NCBI GenBank assembly: GCA_963773315.1
Contig: CAVZAF010000007.1
Span: 137,239-201,238 of the forward strand
DNA length: 64,000 nucleotides
Reading direction: 5' to 3'
Source: DATKAS01 sp963773315
Lineage (GTDB): Bacteria > Actinomycetota > Acidimicrobiia > Acidimicrobiales > DATKAS01
Shown here: positions 36,376-45,341 of the stretch, in pieces
Numbering within the stretch: position 1 is the first letter of the stretch
How the letters are laid out: each line of letters starts with the position of its first letter
Notes under the pieces: generated by a model
The model's database searches: none
Seen by the model: only the letters and a program-made list of their open reading frames with translations
What the model was told of the DNA's origin: nothing
Program-made: the position numbers and the translations under genes

Positions 36376-38337
36376 ATGAGCCAGCTCCCCCCGCCTCCGC
36401 CGTCGACCAATGGTCGCGGCAATGGCGATCGCCGCCCCGGCGACGGCCCTGGCAACGGCCCTAGCGGAGGACGCCCGACCAAGAGCTCGGGCATCCCGAA
36501 ATGGGCGATCTGGGTCTTCCTCGGGCTCCTGGCAGGCGCACTTCTGATCCCCATGCTGCTCTCGAAGAAGAGCGGCGAGGACATCACGTACACGCAGTTC
36601 CGCACCGAGGTGCAAAACGGCACTGTCGACGCGATCACCGTCAACAACAACACCGGCGCCATCAGCGGCACGCTCAACAGCGGCAAGTCGTTCCACACGA
36701 CCGGCCAGATGCCGTTGCCCGACGCCGACCTCGCGCTGCTGAACCAGAAGAACGTCGACGTCCAGTTCAAGTCGCCGCAGAGCAGCTTCCTCGCAGGCCT
36801 CATCCCGTTGCTGCTACCCGTGCTCCTCATCATCGGGTTCTTCGTCTGGATGCAGCGCCGCGCCAGCGGCGCGATGGGCAACGTGATGCAGATCGGGCGA
36901 TCGCGCGCGAAGACCTACTCCGCCGACAAGCCCAGCACGACGTTCGCCGACGTCGCTGGCTACGAAGGCGTGAAGCAGGAGATCCGAGAGGTCGTCGACT
37001 TCCTGAAGATGCCCGAGCGATTCCGCGACATCGGTGCGCGCATCCCCAAGGGCGTGCTGCTCGTCGGACCTCCGGGCACGGGCAAGACGCTGATCGCGAG
37101 GGCCGTAGCGGGCGAGGCAGGCGTGCCGTTCCTGTCGGTCACCGGCTCCGACTTCATGGAGATGTTCGTGGGCGTCGGCGCATCGCGGGTGCGCGACCTC
37201 TTCCAGAACGCGCGGAAGCTCGGCCGGGCGATCATCTTCGTCGACGAGATCGACTCGATCGGACGCAAGCGCGGCGCGGGCCTCGGCGGTGGCCACGACG
37301 AGCGCGAGCAGACCCTCAACCAGATGCTCTCCGAGATGGATGGCTTCGAGGCGACCGAGGGCATCGTGATGATGGCGGCGACGAACCGCCCCGACATCCT
37401 CGACCCAGCGCTGCTGCGCCCGGGCCGCTTCGACCGTCAGGTCGTGGTGCCGCTCCCCGAGTTCGAAGAGCGCCTCGCGATCTTGAAGGTGCACGCACGC
37501 GACAAGAAGCTCGGTCCTGACGTCGACCTCGAGGTCATGGCCCGTGGCACGCCCGGCATGAGCGGCGCCGACCTCGCGAACCTCGTCAACGAGGCCGCCC
37601 TCTTCGCGGTGCGCCGCGGGGCGAAGGTGATCGAGCGCCTCGACTTCGAGTCGGCGCGTGACCGCGTGATGATGGGCGCCCGTCGCGAGTCGATGGTGCT
37701 CTCGCTCGAGGAGAAGAAGGCGGTCGCGTATCACGAGGGCGGGCACGCGGTGCTCGCCGCCGTGCTCCCGAACGCCGATCCCCTCCACAAGGTCACGATC
37801 CTCCCGACCGGCATGGCCCTCGGCGTCACCCAGCAGATGCCCGAGGAACGCCACCTGCACAGCCAGGCCTACATCGAGGACTCGCTGTGCATGCGCCTCG
37901 GTGGGCGCATGTCCGAAGACCTCGTATTCGGAATGGTGTCGACCGGTGCACAGAACGACCTCGTCGTCAACACCGAGCTCGCCCGCCGCATGGTCCGCGA
38001 GTGGGGCATGAGCGACCGCATCGGCCCGATGGCATGGGGCTCGCAGGGACAGGTGTTCCTCGGCGACGACCTCATGCACACGCGTGACTACTCAGATGAG
38101 ACCGCACGGGTCATCGACGAAGAGGTCGAGCGCATCTTGCGGGTGCAAGAAGACCGCGCCCGCGAGCTGCTCACCAAGCACCGGCGGGGCCTCGATCTCG
38201 TCGCACAGGCGCTGCTCGACCGCGAGACGATCGAAGGCGCAGAGGTGTCGCGCCTCGTGCAACAGGGCCTCGAAGAGGTGCACGGCGCGACGCCCGACCC
38301 CTCCGAGCCCGCAACGACAACCGTCTCGTCCGACTGA
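36376..38337 (+). CDS. ftsH: ATP-dependent zinc metalloprotease FtsH
   Basis: A 653-residue FtsH. A Pro/Gly-rich cytoplasmic N-terminus (1-40) leads to membrane helix 1 (about 42-62), a periplasmic-side FtsH_ext domain (about 65-135) and helix 2 (about 139-159). The AAA module has Walker A GPPGTGKT at 231-238 and Walker B IIFVDEID at 286-293. The M41 protease domain has YHEGGHAV with His453, Glu454 and His457. Most FtsH have HEAGH; the Gly variant keeps the HExxH ligands. It degrades misfolded membrane and regulatory proteins. ATG with TAGCAT 6 bases upstream. Confidence 0.97.
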   Translation: MSQLPPPPPSTNGRGNGDRRPGDGPGNGPSGGRPTKSSGIPKWAIWVFLGLLAGALLIPMLLSKKSGEDITYTQFRTEVQNGTVDAITVNNNTGAISGTLNSGKSFHTTGQMPLPDADLALLNQKNVDVQFKSPQSSFLAGLIPLLLPVLLIIGFFVWMQRRASGAMGNVMQIGRSRAKTYSADKPSTTFADVAGYEGVKQEIREVVDFLKMPERFRDIGARIPKGVLLVGPPGTGKTLIARAVAGEAGVPFLSVTGSDFMEMFVGVGASRVRDLFQNARKLGRAIIFVDEIDSIGRKRGAGLGGGHDEREQTLNQMLSEMDGFEATEGIVMMAATNRPDILDPALLRPGRFDRQVVVPLPEFEERLAILKVHARDKKLGPDVDLEVMARGTPGMSGADLANLVNEAALFAVRRGAKVIERLDFESARDRVMMGARRESMVLSLEEKKAVAYHEGGHAVLAAVLPNADPLHKVTILPTGMALGVTQQMPEERHLHSQAYIEDSLCMRLGGRMSEDLVFGMVSTGAQNDLVVNTELARRMVREWGMSDRIGPMAWGSQGQVFLGDDLMHTRDYSDETARVIDEEVERILRVQEDRARELLTKHRRGLDLVAQALLDRETIEGAEVSRLVQQGLEEVHGATPDPSEPATTTVSSD

Positions 38338-38384
38338 CGCTTCCCGCCTAAATCAACTGGCCGACGCCGGTTACGGTCTCGGCC

Positions 38385-39875
38385 GTGCCCGTGGGTGCGA
38401 GGCGCAGCGTCCTGCAAGGGGTTGCAGGCACACCGACTGAGCGCGGCGCGAGCACGAGGTGGCGTTGGGGCGTCGCCGCCGCCGCGCTCCTGTCCGTCCT
38501 CCTGAGGCTCCGCTTCGTCTGGACGCCGATCACCTCGGACGAGGGTGGCTACCTCGCGATCGCGAGAGCGTGGCGCCACGGCGCCGTCCTGTACCGCGAC
38601 GTGTGGGTGGACCGGCCGCTGGGGCTGATCGTCCTGAACCGCTTGTGGGACACCCTCGGCCTGGGGTCTCCGGCGGGGATCCGCACGCTCGCGATCGTCG
38701 CGGGCGTGGTTGGTGTCCTCGCGTGCGCTTCGATCGCGAAGACCCTGTTCGGCCCTACTGCCGCGGTGCTCGCCGCGCTGTTCGTCGCCGTCCTGTCGAG
38801 CGCGCCGGACTACGAGGGGTTCATCGCCGACGGCGAGCTGCTGAGTGGCGCCGTCGGTGCCGCGGGCCTCGCGGTCGCGCTGACGGCCACCACGCCGATG
38901 AACCCGAGGCGCCTCTATGCCGCCGGCCTCATCGGGGGTGCTGCGATCTCGCTCAAGCAGAGCGGCTTCGACGCGATCCTCACCGCGGTCGTCGTGGTTG
39001 CTGCGACGGCGGTTCTCCGACGCGACAGCCTCCGGGGGCTCGCCGCGATCCTCGGCGGCATCGTGACCGTGCTCGGCGCGATGGCGGTCTACGGCGCCCT
39101 CACCAGCTGGGACCGCTTCTGGTACGCGTTCGTCGGCTACCGCATCGCGGAGCGCAGCATCGCGACGAACGCGAACTTCGACCGGTTCGGGATGACGTGG
39201 GCGATCGCGGCGCCGATCATCGTTCCGGCGATCGTCGCGACCATCGCGTGCTTGATGGCGACCTGGCGCGGCGCGCTCTCGGCTCGTGTGCTCACGCTCG
39301 TCGTGTGGACCGCGTTCGCCACGGTGGCGTTCGCGGCAGGCGGGCAATTCCACCGTCACTACTGGGTGATCTTGGCGTTTCCACTCGGCACGGTCGCAGC
39401 AGCCGCGATCTCCCTGCAGCCGCGGAAGTGGGTGCAGCTCAGCGTCGCCTCGCTGGTGGTCGCGGTCCCGCTCGTGCACGCCGAGCGCGACGCTCGGCTC
39501 TCACGCGACGAGGTCGCTGTCCGCTTGGACTCGGACGCCCGACTCACCCGCGACGAGGCGGTCGCCCGCTGGTATCGCGACGTTCGGGCGCCCGGCGACT
39601 CGATGTACGTGCTGTGTGCCAGCGTGGGCTTCTACGCAGACGCGCACGTCGATCCCCCTTATCCCTACCTCTGGTACGACAACGTGCTGCAGGTGCGCGG
39701 CGCGCAAGATCGGCTCGACGCGCTCTTCACGTCTCCCCAACGGCCGACCTACGTAGCCGTGTACCCGGGCCAGGACGGGTGCAACCCTTCGGGCACGGTC
39801 GCCGAGGTGCTGAGAGCCGACTACGCGCTGCTCGAGCGCGTCGACGGCATCGACATCTACCGGGCCGGCAGCTGA
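38385..39875 (+). CDS. GT-C (GT39-like) membrane glycosyltransferase
   Basis: A 496-residue polytopic protein with about 10-11 helices. The first outer loop carries ITSDEGGYLAIARAWRHGAVLYRDVWVDRPLG, the DE-type catalytic motif and PLG segment of the ArnT/GT39/GT83 group, which transfer sugars from polyprenyl-phosphate donors. A C-terminal soluble region (from about 365) follows the last helix. Probably an envelope glycan enzyme. GTG at 38385 with a TACGGT box 7 bases upstream; another GTG lies two codons on. Its end overlaps the next gene, which is on the opposite strand, by 19 bases. Confidence 0.82.
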   Translation: MPVGARRSVLQGVAGTPTERGASTRWRWGVAAAALLSVLLRLRFVWTPITSDEGGYLAIARAWRHGAVLYRDVWVDRPLGLIVLNRLWDTLGLGSPAGIRTLAIVAGVVGVLACASIAKTLFGPTAAVLAALFVAVLSSAPDYEGFIADGELLSGAVGAAGLAVALTATTPMNPRRLYAAGLIGGAAISLKQSGFDAILTAVVVVAATAVLRRDSLRGLAAILGGIVTVLGAMAVYGALTSWDRFWYAFVGYRIAERSIATNANFDRFGMTWAIAAPIIVPAIVATIACLMATWRGALSARVLTLVVWTAFATVAFAAGGQFHRHYWVILAFPLGTVAAAAISLQPRKWVQLSVASLVVAVPLVHAERDARLSRDEVAVRLDSDARLTRDEAVARWYRDVRAPGDSMYVLCASVGFYADAHVDPPYPYLWYDNVLQVRGAQDRLDALFTSPQRPTYVAVYPGQDGCNPSGTVAEVLRADYALLERVDGIDIYRAGS

Positions 39876-40270
39876 TCGATCGCGGCGCCGAGGTCGTCGG
39901 CACTGATCGATCCTGCGAACGACGCTCGAACCACACCGTCGCGGTCGACGACGACCGCGATCGGCACCGCGTCGATGTGGTACCTGCCGTGCACGTCGGC
40001 CCGAGCCGTTGCTTCGGCTTCTTCGACGACGACCGAATCACTCGCGAAGCGGCGCGCCGTCGACAGCATCGCCGCGCAGGTGACGCAGGTCGCCGACGTG
40101 AAGACCGCGACGAGCACAGGCGCGTCGGGCCGCGCGAAGTCGGTGCGGTCGACGTGGGTGGGCACGTGATGATCGACGACGGCGGTTGTTCGGGGCTTCC
40201 TGCGATTGATGATCCAGGCGGCGCCGAGAGCGACGGCTCCGAGGACGACTGCGATCAGGACGTTGGTCAC
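39857..40270 (-). CDS. Membrane-anchored thioredoxin-like protein
   Basis: A 137-residue protein with an N-terminal helix (3-21) and a thioredoxin-fold domain (about 48-135). The redox motif is Cys62-Val-Thr-Cys65 in FTSATCVTC, and the cis-proline is in IDAVPIAVVVD. It probably works outside or at the membrane in thiol-disulfide exchange; partner unknown. GTG start overlaps the DUF5719 stop (GTGA), so it is coupled to that gene. Confidence 0.82.
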   Translation of the reverse strand: MTNVLIAVVLGAVALGAAWIINRRKPRTTAVVDHHVPTHVDRTDFARPDAPVLVAVFTSATCVTCAAMLSTARRFASDSVVVEEAEATARADVHGRYHIDAVPIAVVVDRDGVVRASFAGSISADDLGAAIDQLPAR

Positions 40271-41703
40271 GAGAGCGGCACGCCGAGCTGACGCGATGTG
40301 CCGACCTCGCCCTTGAACACGAGGCCGCGCTCGACGACGATCGGCTTGTCGCTCTCGGCGAGGATCGTGAGCGGCGTTCGGTCGATGAGGTCGTTGACCC
40401 TCACCTGCACGAAGCTCCCGCCGGGCACGGTGAGGGGCTCGCCGAGAGCCTTGGTGCCGTCGGGCTCGAGCGTCGAGAGCTTCACCGTCGCGTCGGCGTC
40501 GTTGTCGTTCAGGATCGTGACCTCTTCGACGACGGTGTCGGAGGTGCCGCCTGTGGCGAGCAACCAGCGGTTCGCGGTGACGCGCGAGCCGAGCATCGAG
40601 CTGACTCCCCGCGTGCCGGACTTGGCGACGAGGTTGGTCACCCGCTCGACGACGATCGGCGTGTCATTCGCGGACGACACCACGATGCTGTGCACGCCGT
40701 CGGCCACCGTCGCGTCACCCGTGACGTCATAGGCGGTCGCCGAGAACGGCGAGAGGCTGAGCGACTGCAGCGTCGCGAGGTCGGGGTTGTCGTCCTTCGA
40801 GCTGTTGGGCGGCCGCACCTCGATGTCGACTTCGGCGGAGGTGGGGCCGGGGTTGTAGACGACGACGCGCTCGGAGACGTTGGGCACGCGGCGCCCGTCG
40901 GGGAACCACCACACCTTCTGCGGGCTCGGCGCCGCGACCCCGGAGGTGAACCCGTTCGGCCCGCCGGACCCGTCGTAGGTCTGCAGCCGGCCGAGCACGA
41001 CTCGTCCCGACCGAGCGGTGACCGTGCCCGCGACCGCGGTCCGCCTGCGGACCTGGTCGGTGACATTGATGACCTTCACGGTCCCGCCCCGCACGACGAG
41101 GCCTTGCAACGGCTGCGGGGCGAACCGGCCTTCGTTCGTCGCGAAGTCCATGTCGACGATCGCGTCGTCCGGGTAGGGGTTGTAGACGAAGTACGTGAGC
41201 GTTGCGTCGCGCGTAGTCACCCCGTTGGCGACGTACCACGTCGACGCGGTCGCCGTTGCGCATGCGCTCGGGTCTCGGAGCTCGCCCTTCGCGACGCTCT
41301 GCTCGACGACCACGCCGCCGCCCTGCACATCGACCTGTGCGGCGGCGAAGGGCGCAGAGACGACCTCAGCGACGTTCACCGACGTCGTCGTATGCGCAGC
41401 CAGCACGACGCCGCGCTTCGCGGGGCTACCTTCGCTCGGCACCACGGTGAGCGTCGCGGTGACGTCCTTGTCGGTGGGGTTGGACATCGTCACGAAGCCG
41501 GCCATGGAGCCGTCCGGCGGGGCCGGCATGCCGGGGCAGAACCACGTCGTTGTCTCGGCAGACGGCGGGCTTGCGACGGGTTGCACGGGCGCGGTCGCCG
41601 TGCCGAACGTGACGTCTGCCGGCGCCGGGCGGCTGCGGTCGACGACGAGCCCGGCCGCGAGCAGCCCACCGAAGATGAGGAGGATCGGGACGCGGCGGGT
41701 CAT
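40267..41703 (-). CDS. DUF5719 family exported protein
   Basis: A 478-residue protein. N-terminal signal or anchor helix (VPILLIFGGLLAAGLVV) followed by a beta-rich extracellular domain with internal repeats of the 'VVVYNPGPTSAEVDIEV', 'FVYNPYPDDAIVDMDF' and 'ILNDNDADATVKLSTL' kind. This is the DUF5719 pattern. In actinobacteria DUF5719 genes sit next to a large GT2 gene near the manB locus, as here. ATG overlaps the GT2 stop by 4 bases, so the two gene products probably work together in envelope glycan assembly or anchoring. Confidence 0.85.
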   Translation of the reverse strand: MTRRVPILLIFGGLLAAGLVVDRSRPAPADVTFGTATAPVQPVASPPSAETTTWFCPGMPAPPDGSMAGFVTMSNPTDKDVTATLTVVPSEGSPAKRGVVLAAHTTTSVNVAEVVSAPFAAAQVDVQGGGVVVEQSVAKGELRDPSACATATASTWYVANGVTTRDATLTYFVYNPYPDDAIVDMDFATNEGRFAPQPLQGLVVRGGTVKVINVTDQVRRRTAVAGTVTARSGRVVLGRLQTYDGSGGPNGFTSGVAAPSPQKVWWFPDGRRVPNVSERVVVYNPGPTSAEVDIEVRPPNSSKDDNPDLATLQSLSLSPFSATAYDVTGDATVADGVHSIVVSSANDTPIVVERVTNLVAKSGTRGVSSMLGSRVTANRWLLATGGTSDTVVEEVTILNDNDADATVKLSTLEPDGTKALGEPLTVPGGSFVQVRVNDLIDRTPLTILAESDKPIVVERGLVFKGEVGTSRQLGVPLS

Positions 41704-44700
41704 GCGCTCGGGGCTCCTGATGTCTCCAGCTCGGCCGACACGTGCACTGGTCCCTCGCCGTTGCCATCGACCGGCATGACGGTCACCGCGGGACGTCGCC
41801 TCGGGCGTCGCCAGGGCGTCGACGTGCGCCACCGCAGCAGCAGGAGGATCGTGAGGATCCACAAGGCGCCTTGGCCTGCGATCGCAGCGGTGCGCTTCCA
41901 CGACGTGTCGAACGAAAACGACGCCGACCCGGCCGTGTTGACCTCGTACGAGCTCGAGATGTCGTCCTCGCCGGTGCGGGGCACGCTCTCGCCGCCGACC
42001 GTGAGGTTCCACCCGTCGTTCGGCGCCTCGGCCACCCTGAACGCGCCGACGCCGAGGTTGCCGTCGAACGTGAACACACCGCTCTGATCGAGGAGTGCCG
42101 GCTGCGCGGGGCCGTCACCCGAGAAGCTCGCGCGGACCGGCGTCCACAGCGTGTTCTCGTACACGTGGAGCGCGTCGTCGACGTCGAGCTGGCGAAGGTC
42201 GAGCTGTGAGTCGAGCGCGGTCGTGAGCGCGGCCGGGGCGGGCACGAGTGGCGTGTTGTTCAGGCTCGGCGCGAGGCGTTCGGGCACGACGATGTAGCGG
42301 ATGCCCATCGGGCCGAGCAGCGAACCGAGCCGATCAGTGCGGCCATCCGCCGCGAGGGTGACGCTCTCGGCGATTCGCTGCGTCGACGTGGGAGCAGTAC
42401 CGCCCCAGAGGTCGGTGATGTCCGGCGGCCCGTTGTCGGAGGTGCCGTAGCCGACACCTTCCGCGAGCTGCCAGGCCGAGAGTGGGACGACGCTGGGCTG
42501 CCCGAGCCACAGGACGCGGAAGGCGCCGGCCTGCGGGTCCTTCTCCATGAACTTCAGCGATGCCGCGAAGTCGCTGCGCGGCGCCCGCCACCGACCCCCG
42601 GACGCGGCGATGAGCGCGGGGACGACACCGACGGCGAGTGCCGCGGCGGCGATCAGCGATGCGAGCTGGCGCCATCCGAATCGGTAGCCGCGCAGGTCGA
42701 TCTCGAACGCGGCGATGCCGAGGCCGGCCGCGAGCGCGAGGCCGACTGCGGCGGGCGCGAGCAGCGCGTCGGCCGAGGGCAGCCCGACGTCGATCCATCC
42801 GCGCGCGGCGACCCATGTCGAGCGCGAAGGGCACCGCTGCGATCGTCCACGCGCGCGCTGCCCATCCCAAGCGCCATCCCCGGCCGATGACGAGAGCGAG
42901 CGCGCCGACGACGAGGAAGGCCCATCCGAGCGGTGCCGCGCCGATCGACCCGGTCTCGAAGCGCAGGATCTGCCCGAGCGAGAGCGTGCCCGGACCAGCG
43001 GGGGCGATGCCCGCGAACCCCGACCAGTCGGCACCAGGTCGGGCCACACCGAGCGCCCACGGCACGTTGAGCACGAACGCGACGATCACCCCAGCGACCG
43101 CGACGCCAAGCGCTCGGAACGACCCGCGTACGCCACCGGCAAGGATGCTCGCGACGACGATGCAGAGCGCAACGCCGAGCACGAGCGCGGCGACGAACGG
43201 TGTGAACGCCATCGCGATCGCGAGCACGAGGCCCAGCCCGAGCACCTCGCCCTTCCATCCCGCCCGTTCAGAACGGGCGAACGGAGCCAGCCCGCTCGCA
43301 CGCGCCAACCTGCCGATCACCCACGGCATGACGGCATACGCGACGAGGCCGTCGAGGCGCCCGTTGCTCAGCGCGTTGTACGGCAGCGGGATCGCGGCGT
43401 ACGCGACGAGCGACGCGATGCGCGGCCGCACCGACGCGAGTGGCTCGGTGAGCCGCCACATGCCCATCAGACCGATGAGGAGGGGCAGCAGTGCGAGCAG
43501 CGTGTGCAGCAGCGCCATGTGGCCGAGCGCCGGGACGGCACCGAGTGAGATGAGCGCGAACGCGGTGGGCGCTGCCGCGGTCGTGCCCATGCCGACCATG
43601 CGCCACCCCGAGCCGAAGGTCCGCATCAGGTCGGTCGCCGACGACGGCAACGGCGCGAGCTGCCCGATCGCCGGCACGCCGTCTGCGAGCAGCTGGCGAC
43701 TGCCGATGAGCAGGAACGCCACCGCGACGACCCAGGCCATCAAGGCGGTGCGACGCGGCCCTGGCGCGAGCGTGTCCGCGACGGTGCGTCCGACCGCGGC
43801 CGCGGCCGCGAACCGCTCCTCGGACGCCGGCCGTCGCATCGCGGCTCGCACCTGCGCGCTCCCCGCGTCTGCAGGTTGCGAACCTCGTTGTCGGGCACGA
43901 GCCGGATGCGATCGAGATAGCGGCTGCGACGCCGGATGCTGCTGTAGTGCGCGACGTTCCACGACCACGCGCCAAGCGCGCTCTTCGCGCGACCCGGGTG
44001 TCCGGTGAGGAGCGATGAGATCGTTGTCGCCATTGTGAGGATCGCGATCTGCGGGAGGACCCGGATCAGGTTGAGCAGCCCGTAGCAGGTGAGCACCGTG
44101 CGCAGTCGATTCCGAGCGAGCAGTCGCGCTCGATCGTCGTCGCGCACGCCCTGCTCTTCGGTCTCCGCGTGGCGCACCCGCGTGTCGGGGTTGACCATGA
44201 CCCGAGCGCCGACGACGTGCGCGCGCCAGCACAAGTCGAGTGCGTGGCCGTACTTCGGGATGTCGGGGTCGAAGCCGTCGAGGGCATCGAACAAGTCGAC
44301 GCGCACGAGCATGCATGCCGACGGCACGACGAACACGTCGCGCACCGCGTCGTGCTGCTCCTGATCGAGCTCGCCGGGCTCGACGAGCGAGACGAGCACA
44401 CCGGCCTTGTCGGCGCCCATTCCGACCGCCAGCAGGCGGCGGGGGTCGTCCCACTCGACCAGCTTCGGCCCGACGATGCCGGCGTTCGAGCGGAACGCCT
44501 CTTCGACGAGCGCGCGGATCGTCGTCGGCTCGACCGCCACGTCGTCGTGGAGGAAGCAGAAGAAGCCGGCGCCCTCGACCAACCGCAGCGCCTCATTGGC
44601 AGCCGGACCGAACCCAGGGTCGGTCTCGAGCCGGCGCACGTACGCGGCGGGGAGGTGGGCCGCGACCCTGGCGGCCAGGTTCTCGTCGGTGGCGACGTCG

Positions 44701-44831
44701 ATCACCAGGACCGAGAGGTTCGGGTAGTCCTGGCCCGCGAGAGAGGTCAGGAGCTCGTCGAAATAGGGCCCCGGCTGCTGCGCCACCACCACCGCGACGA
44801 CCGGCGGCGCCGCCTGCGGTTGGACCTCCAC
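41700..44831 (-). CDS. GT2 glycosyltransferase fused to a multi-pass membrane domain, frameshifted twice
   Basis: About 1043 residues after repair. N-terminal GT2 domain (about 5-230): VAVVVAQQPGPYFDELLTSL, CFLHDDVAVEPT (DxD-type motif), FGPAANEALRLVEGAG, and ALDLCWRAHVVGARV. Membrane helices follow from about 245. After the first frameshift (near 43862) come about 10 more helices (MAWVVAVAFLLIGS onward). After the second (near 42815) follow further helices and a C-terminal extracytoplasmic domain with LGPMGIRYIVVPERLA. It ends with a last helix and Arg-rich tail. It should polymerise and/or export a cell-envelope glycan. GTG start; TAGCCT is 9 bases upstream. Confidence 0.8.
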
Positions 44832-44903
44832 AATGGCCCGAGGCTAGCGGCCGGGTCCCCTCCGACCGGGGCACTCCCCCCATGTGCCATTGTTCACGAA
44901 TGC

Positions 44904-44932
44904 TTGCAACTGTTTAACGCCCGCGGTAGTGT
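44904..44932 (+). promoter_or_regulatory. Sigma-70 type promoter, TTGCAA-N17-TAGTGT
   Basis: The best -35/-10 pair in the window: TTGCAA at 44904-44909, 17-base spacer, TAGTGT at 44927-44932. It would give a leader of about 40 bases before the phasin-like gene, which unlike most genes here has a strong GAGGAGG ribosome site at 44962-44968. Confidence 0.65.
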
Positions 44933-44977
44933 GGCAAGCACAGCCGTTCCCCCCAACGGCCCGAGGAGGACCCAGAG

Positions 44978-45328
44978 ATGGATACCACCACTGCCCCGAA
45001 GACCGCGTCGTTCGAGGCTGTCGTCAAGCCGGCCAAGGAAGTGTTCTACGTGACCGTCGGTCTCGGCGTGAAGGCCTACGAGCAGCTGAAGTCGAACCGA
45101 GGCGAGCTGTGCGGTTGGTTCGAGAACCAGGTTGCCGACGGCAAGGCGCAATTCGAGACCCAGGCGACGCAGATCGAAGAGCGCGTCGGCGCGCTGCTCG
45201 AGAACGTGCAGGACAAGTTGCCCGAGCAGGCTGCCGAGCTGATGAAGCAAGCCCGCGACGCGGCGAAGACCGCCCGCGACCAGCTCAAGGACTTCGTCAA
45301 CCGCGGCACGCAGAGCGCCGCAGCCTGA
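44978..45328 (+). CDS. Small helical phasin-like protein
   Basis: A 116-residue, almost wholly helical protein (EAVVKPAKEVFYVTVGLGVKAYEQLKSN then FENQVADGKAQFETQATQIEERV and LPEQAAELMKQARDAAKTARDQL). The heptad-like Ala/Gln/Lys repeats resemble phasins and apolipoprotein-like coiled proteins that coat storage granules. No polyhydroxyalkanoate synthase gene is nearby, so granule binding is unproven. Leader, strong promoter and strong ribosome site suggest high expression. Confidence 0.65.
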   Translation: MDTTTAPKTASFEAVVKPAKEVFYVTVGLGVKAYEQLKSNRGELCGWFENQVADGKAQFETQATQIEERVGALLENVQDKLPEQAAELMKQARDAAKTARDQLKDFVNRGTQSAAA

Positions 45329-45341
45329 GCTCCGAGCGACG

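Noticed and set aside
36149..36379. Plus-strand frame translating the tandem repeat (VLADAVFGG units)
   Set aside because: No start signal or conserved region; the array length being a multiple of 3 keeps any frame open.
37730..37750. Defective FtsH protease motif (HEGGH instead of HEAGH)
   Set aside because: The HExxH zinc and catalytic residues are all retained; Ala to Gly is not expected to inactivate.
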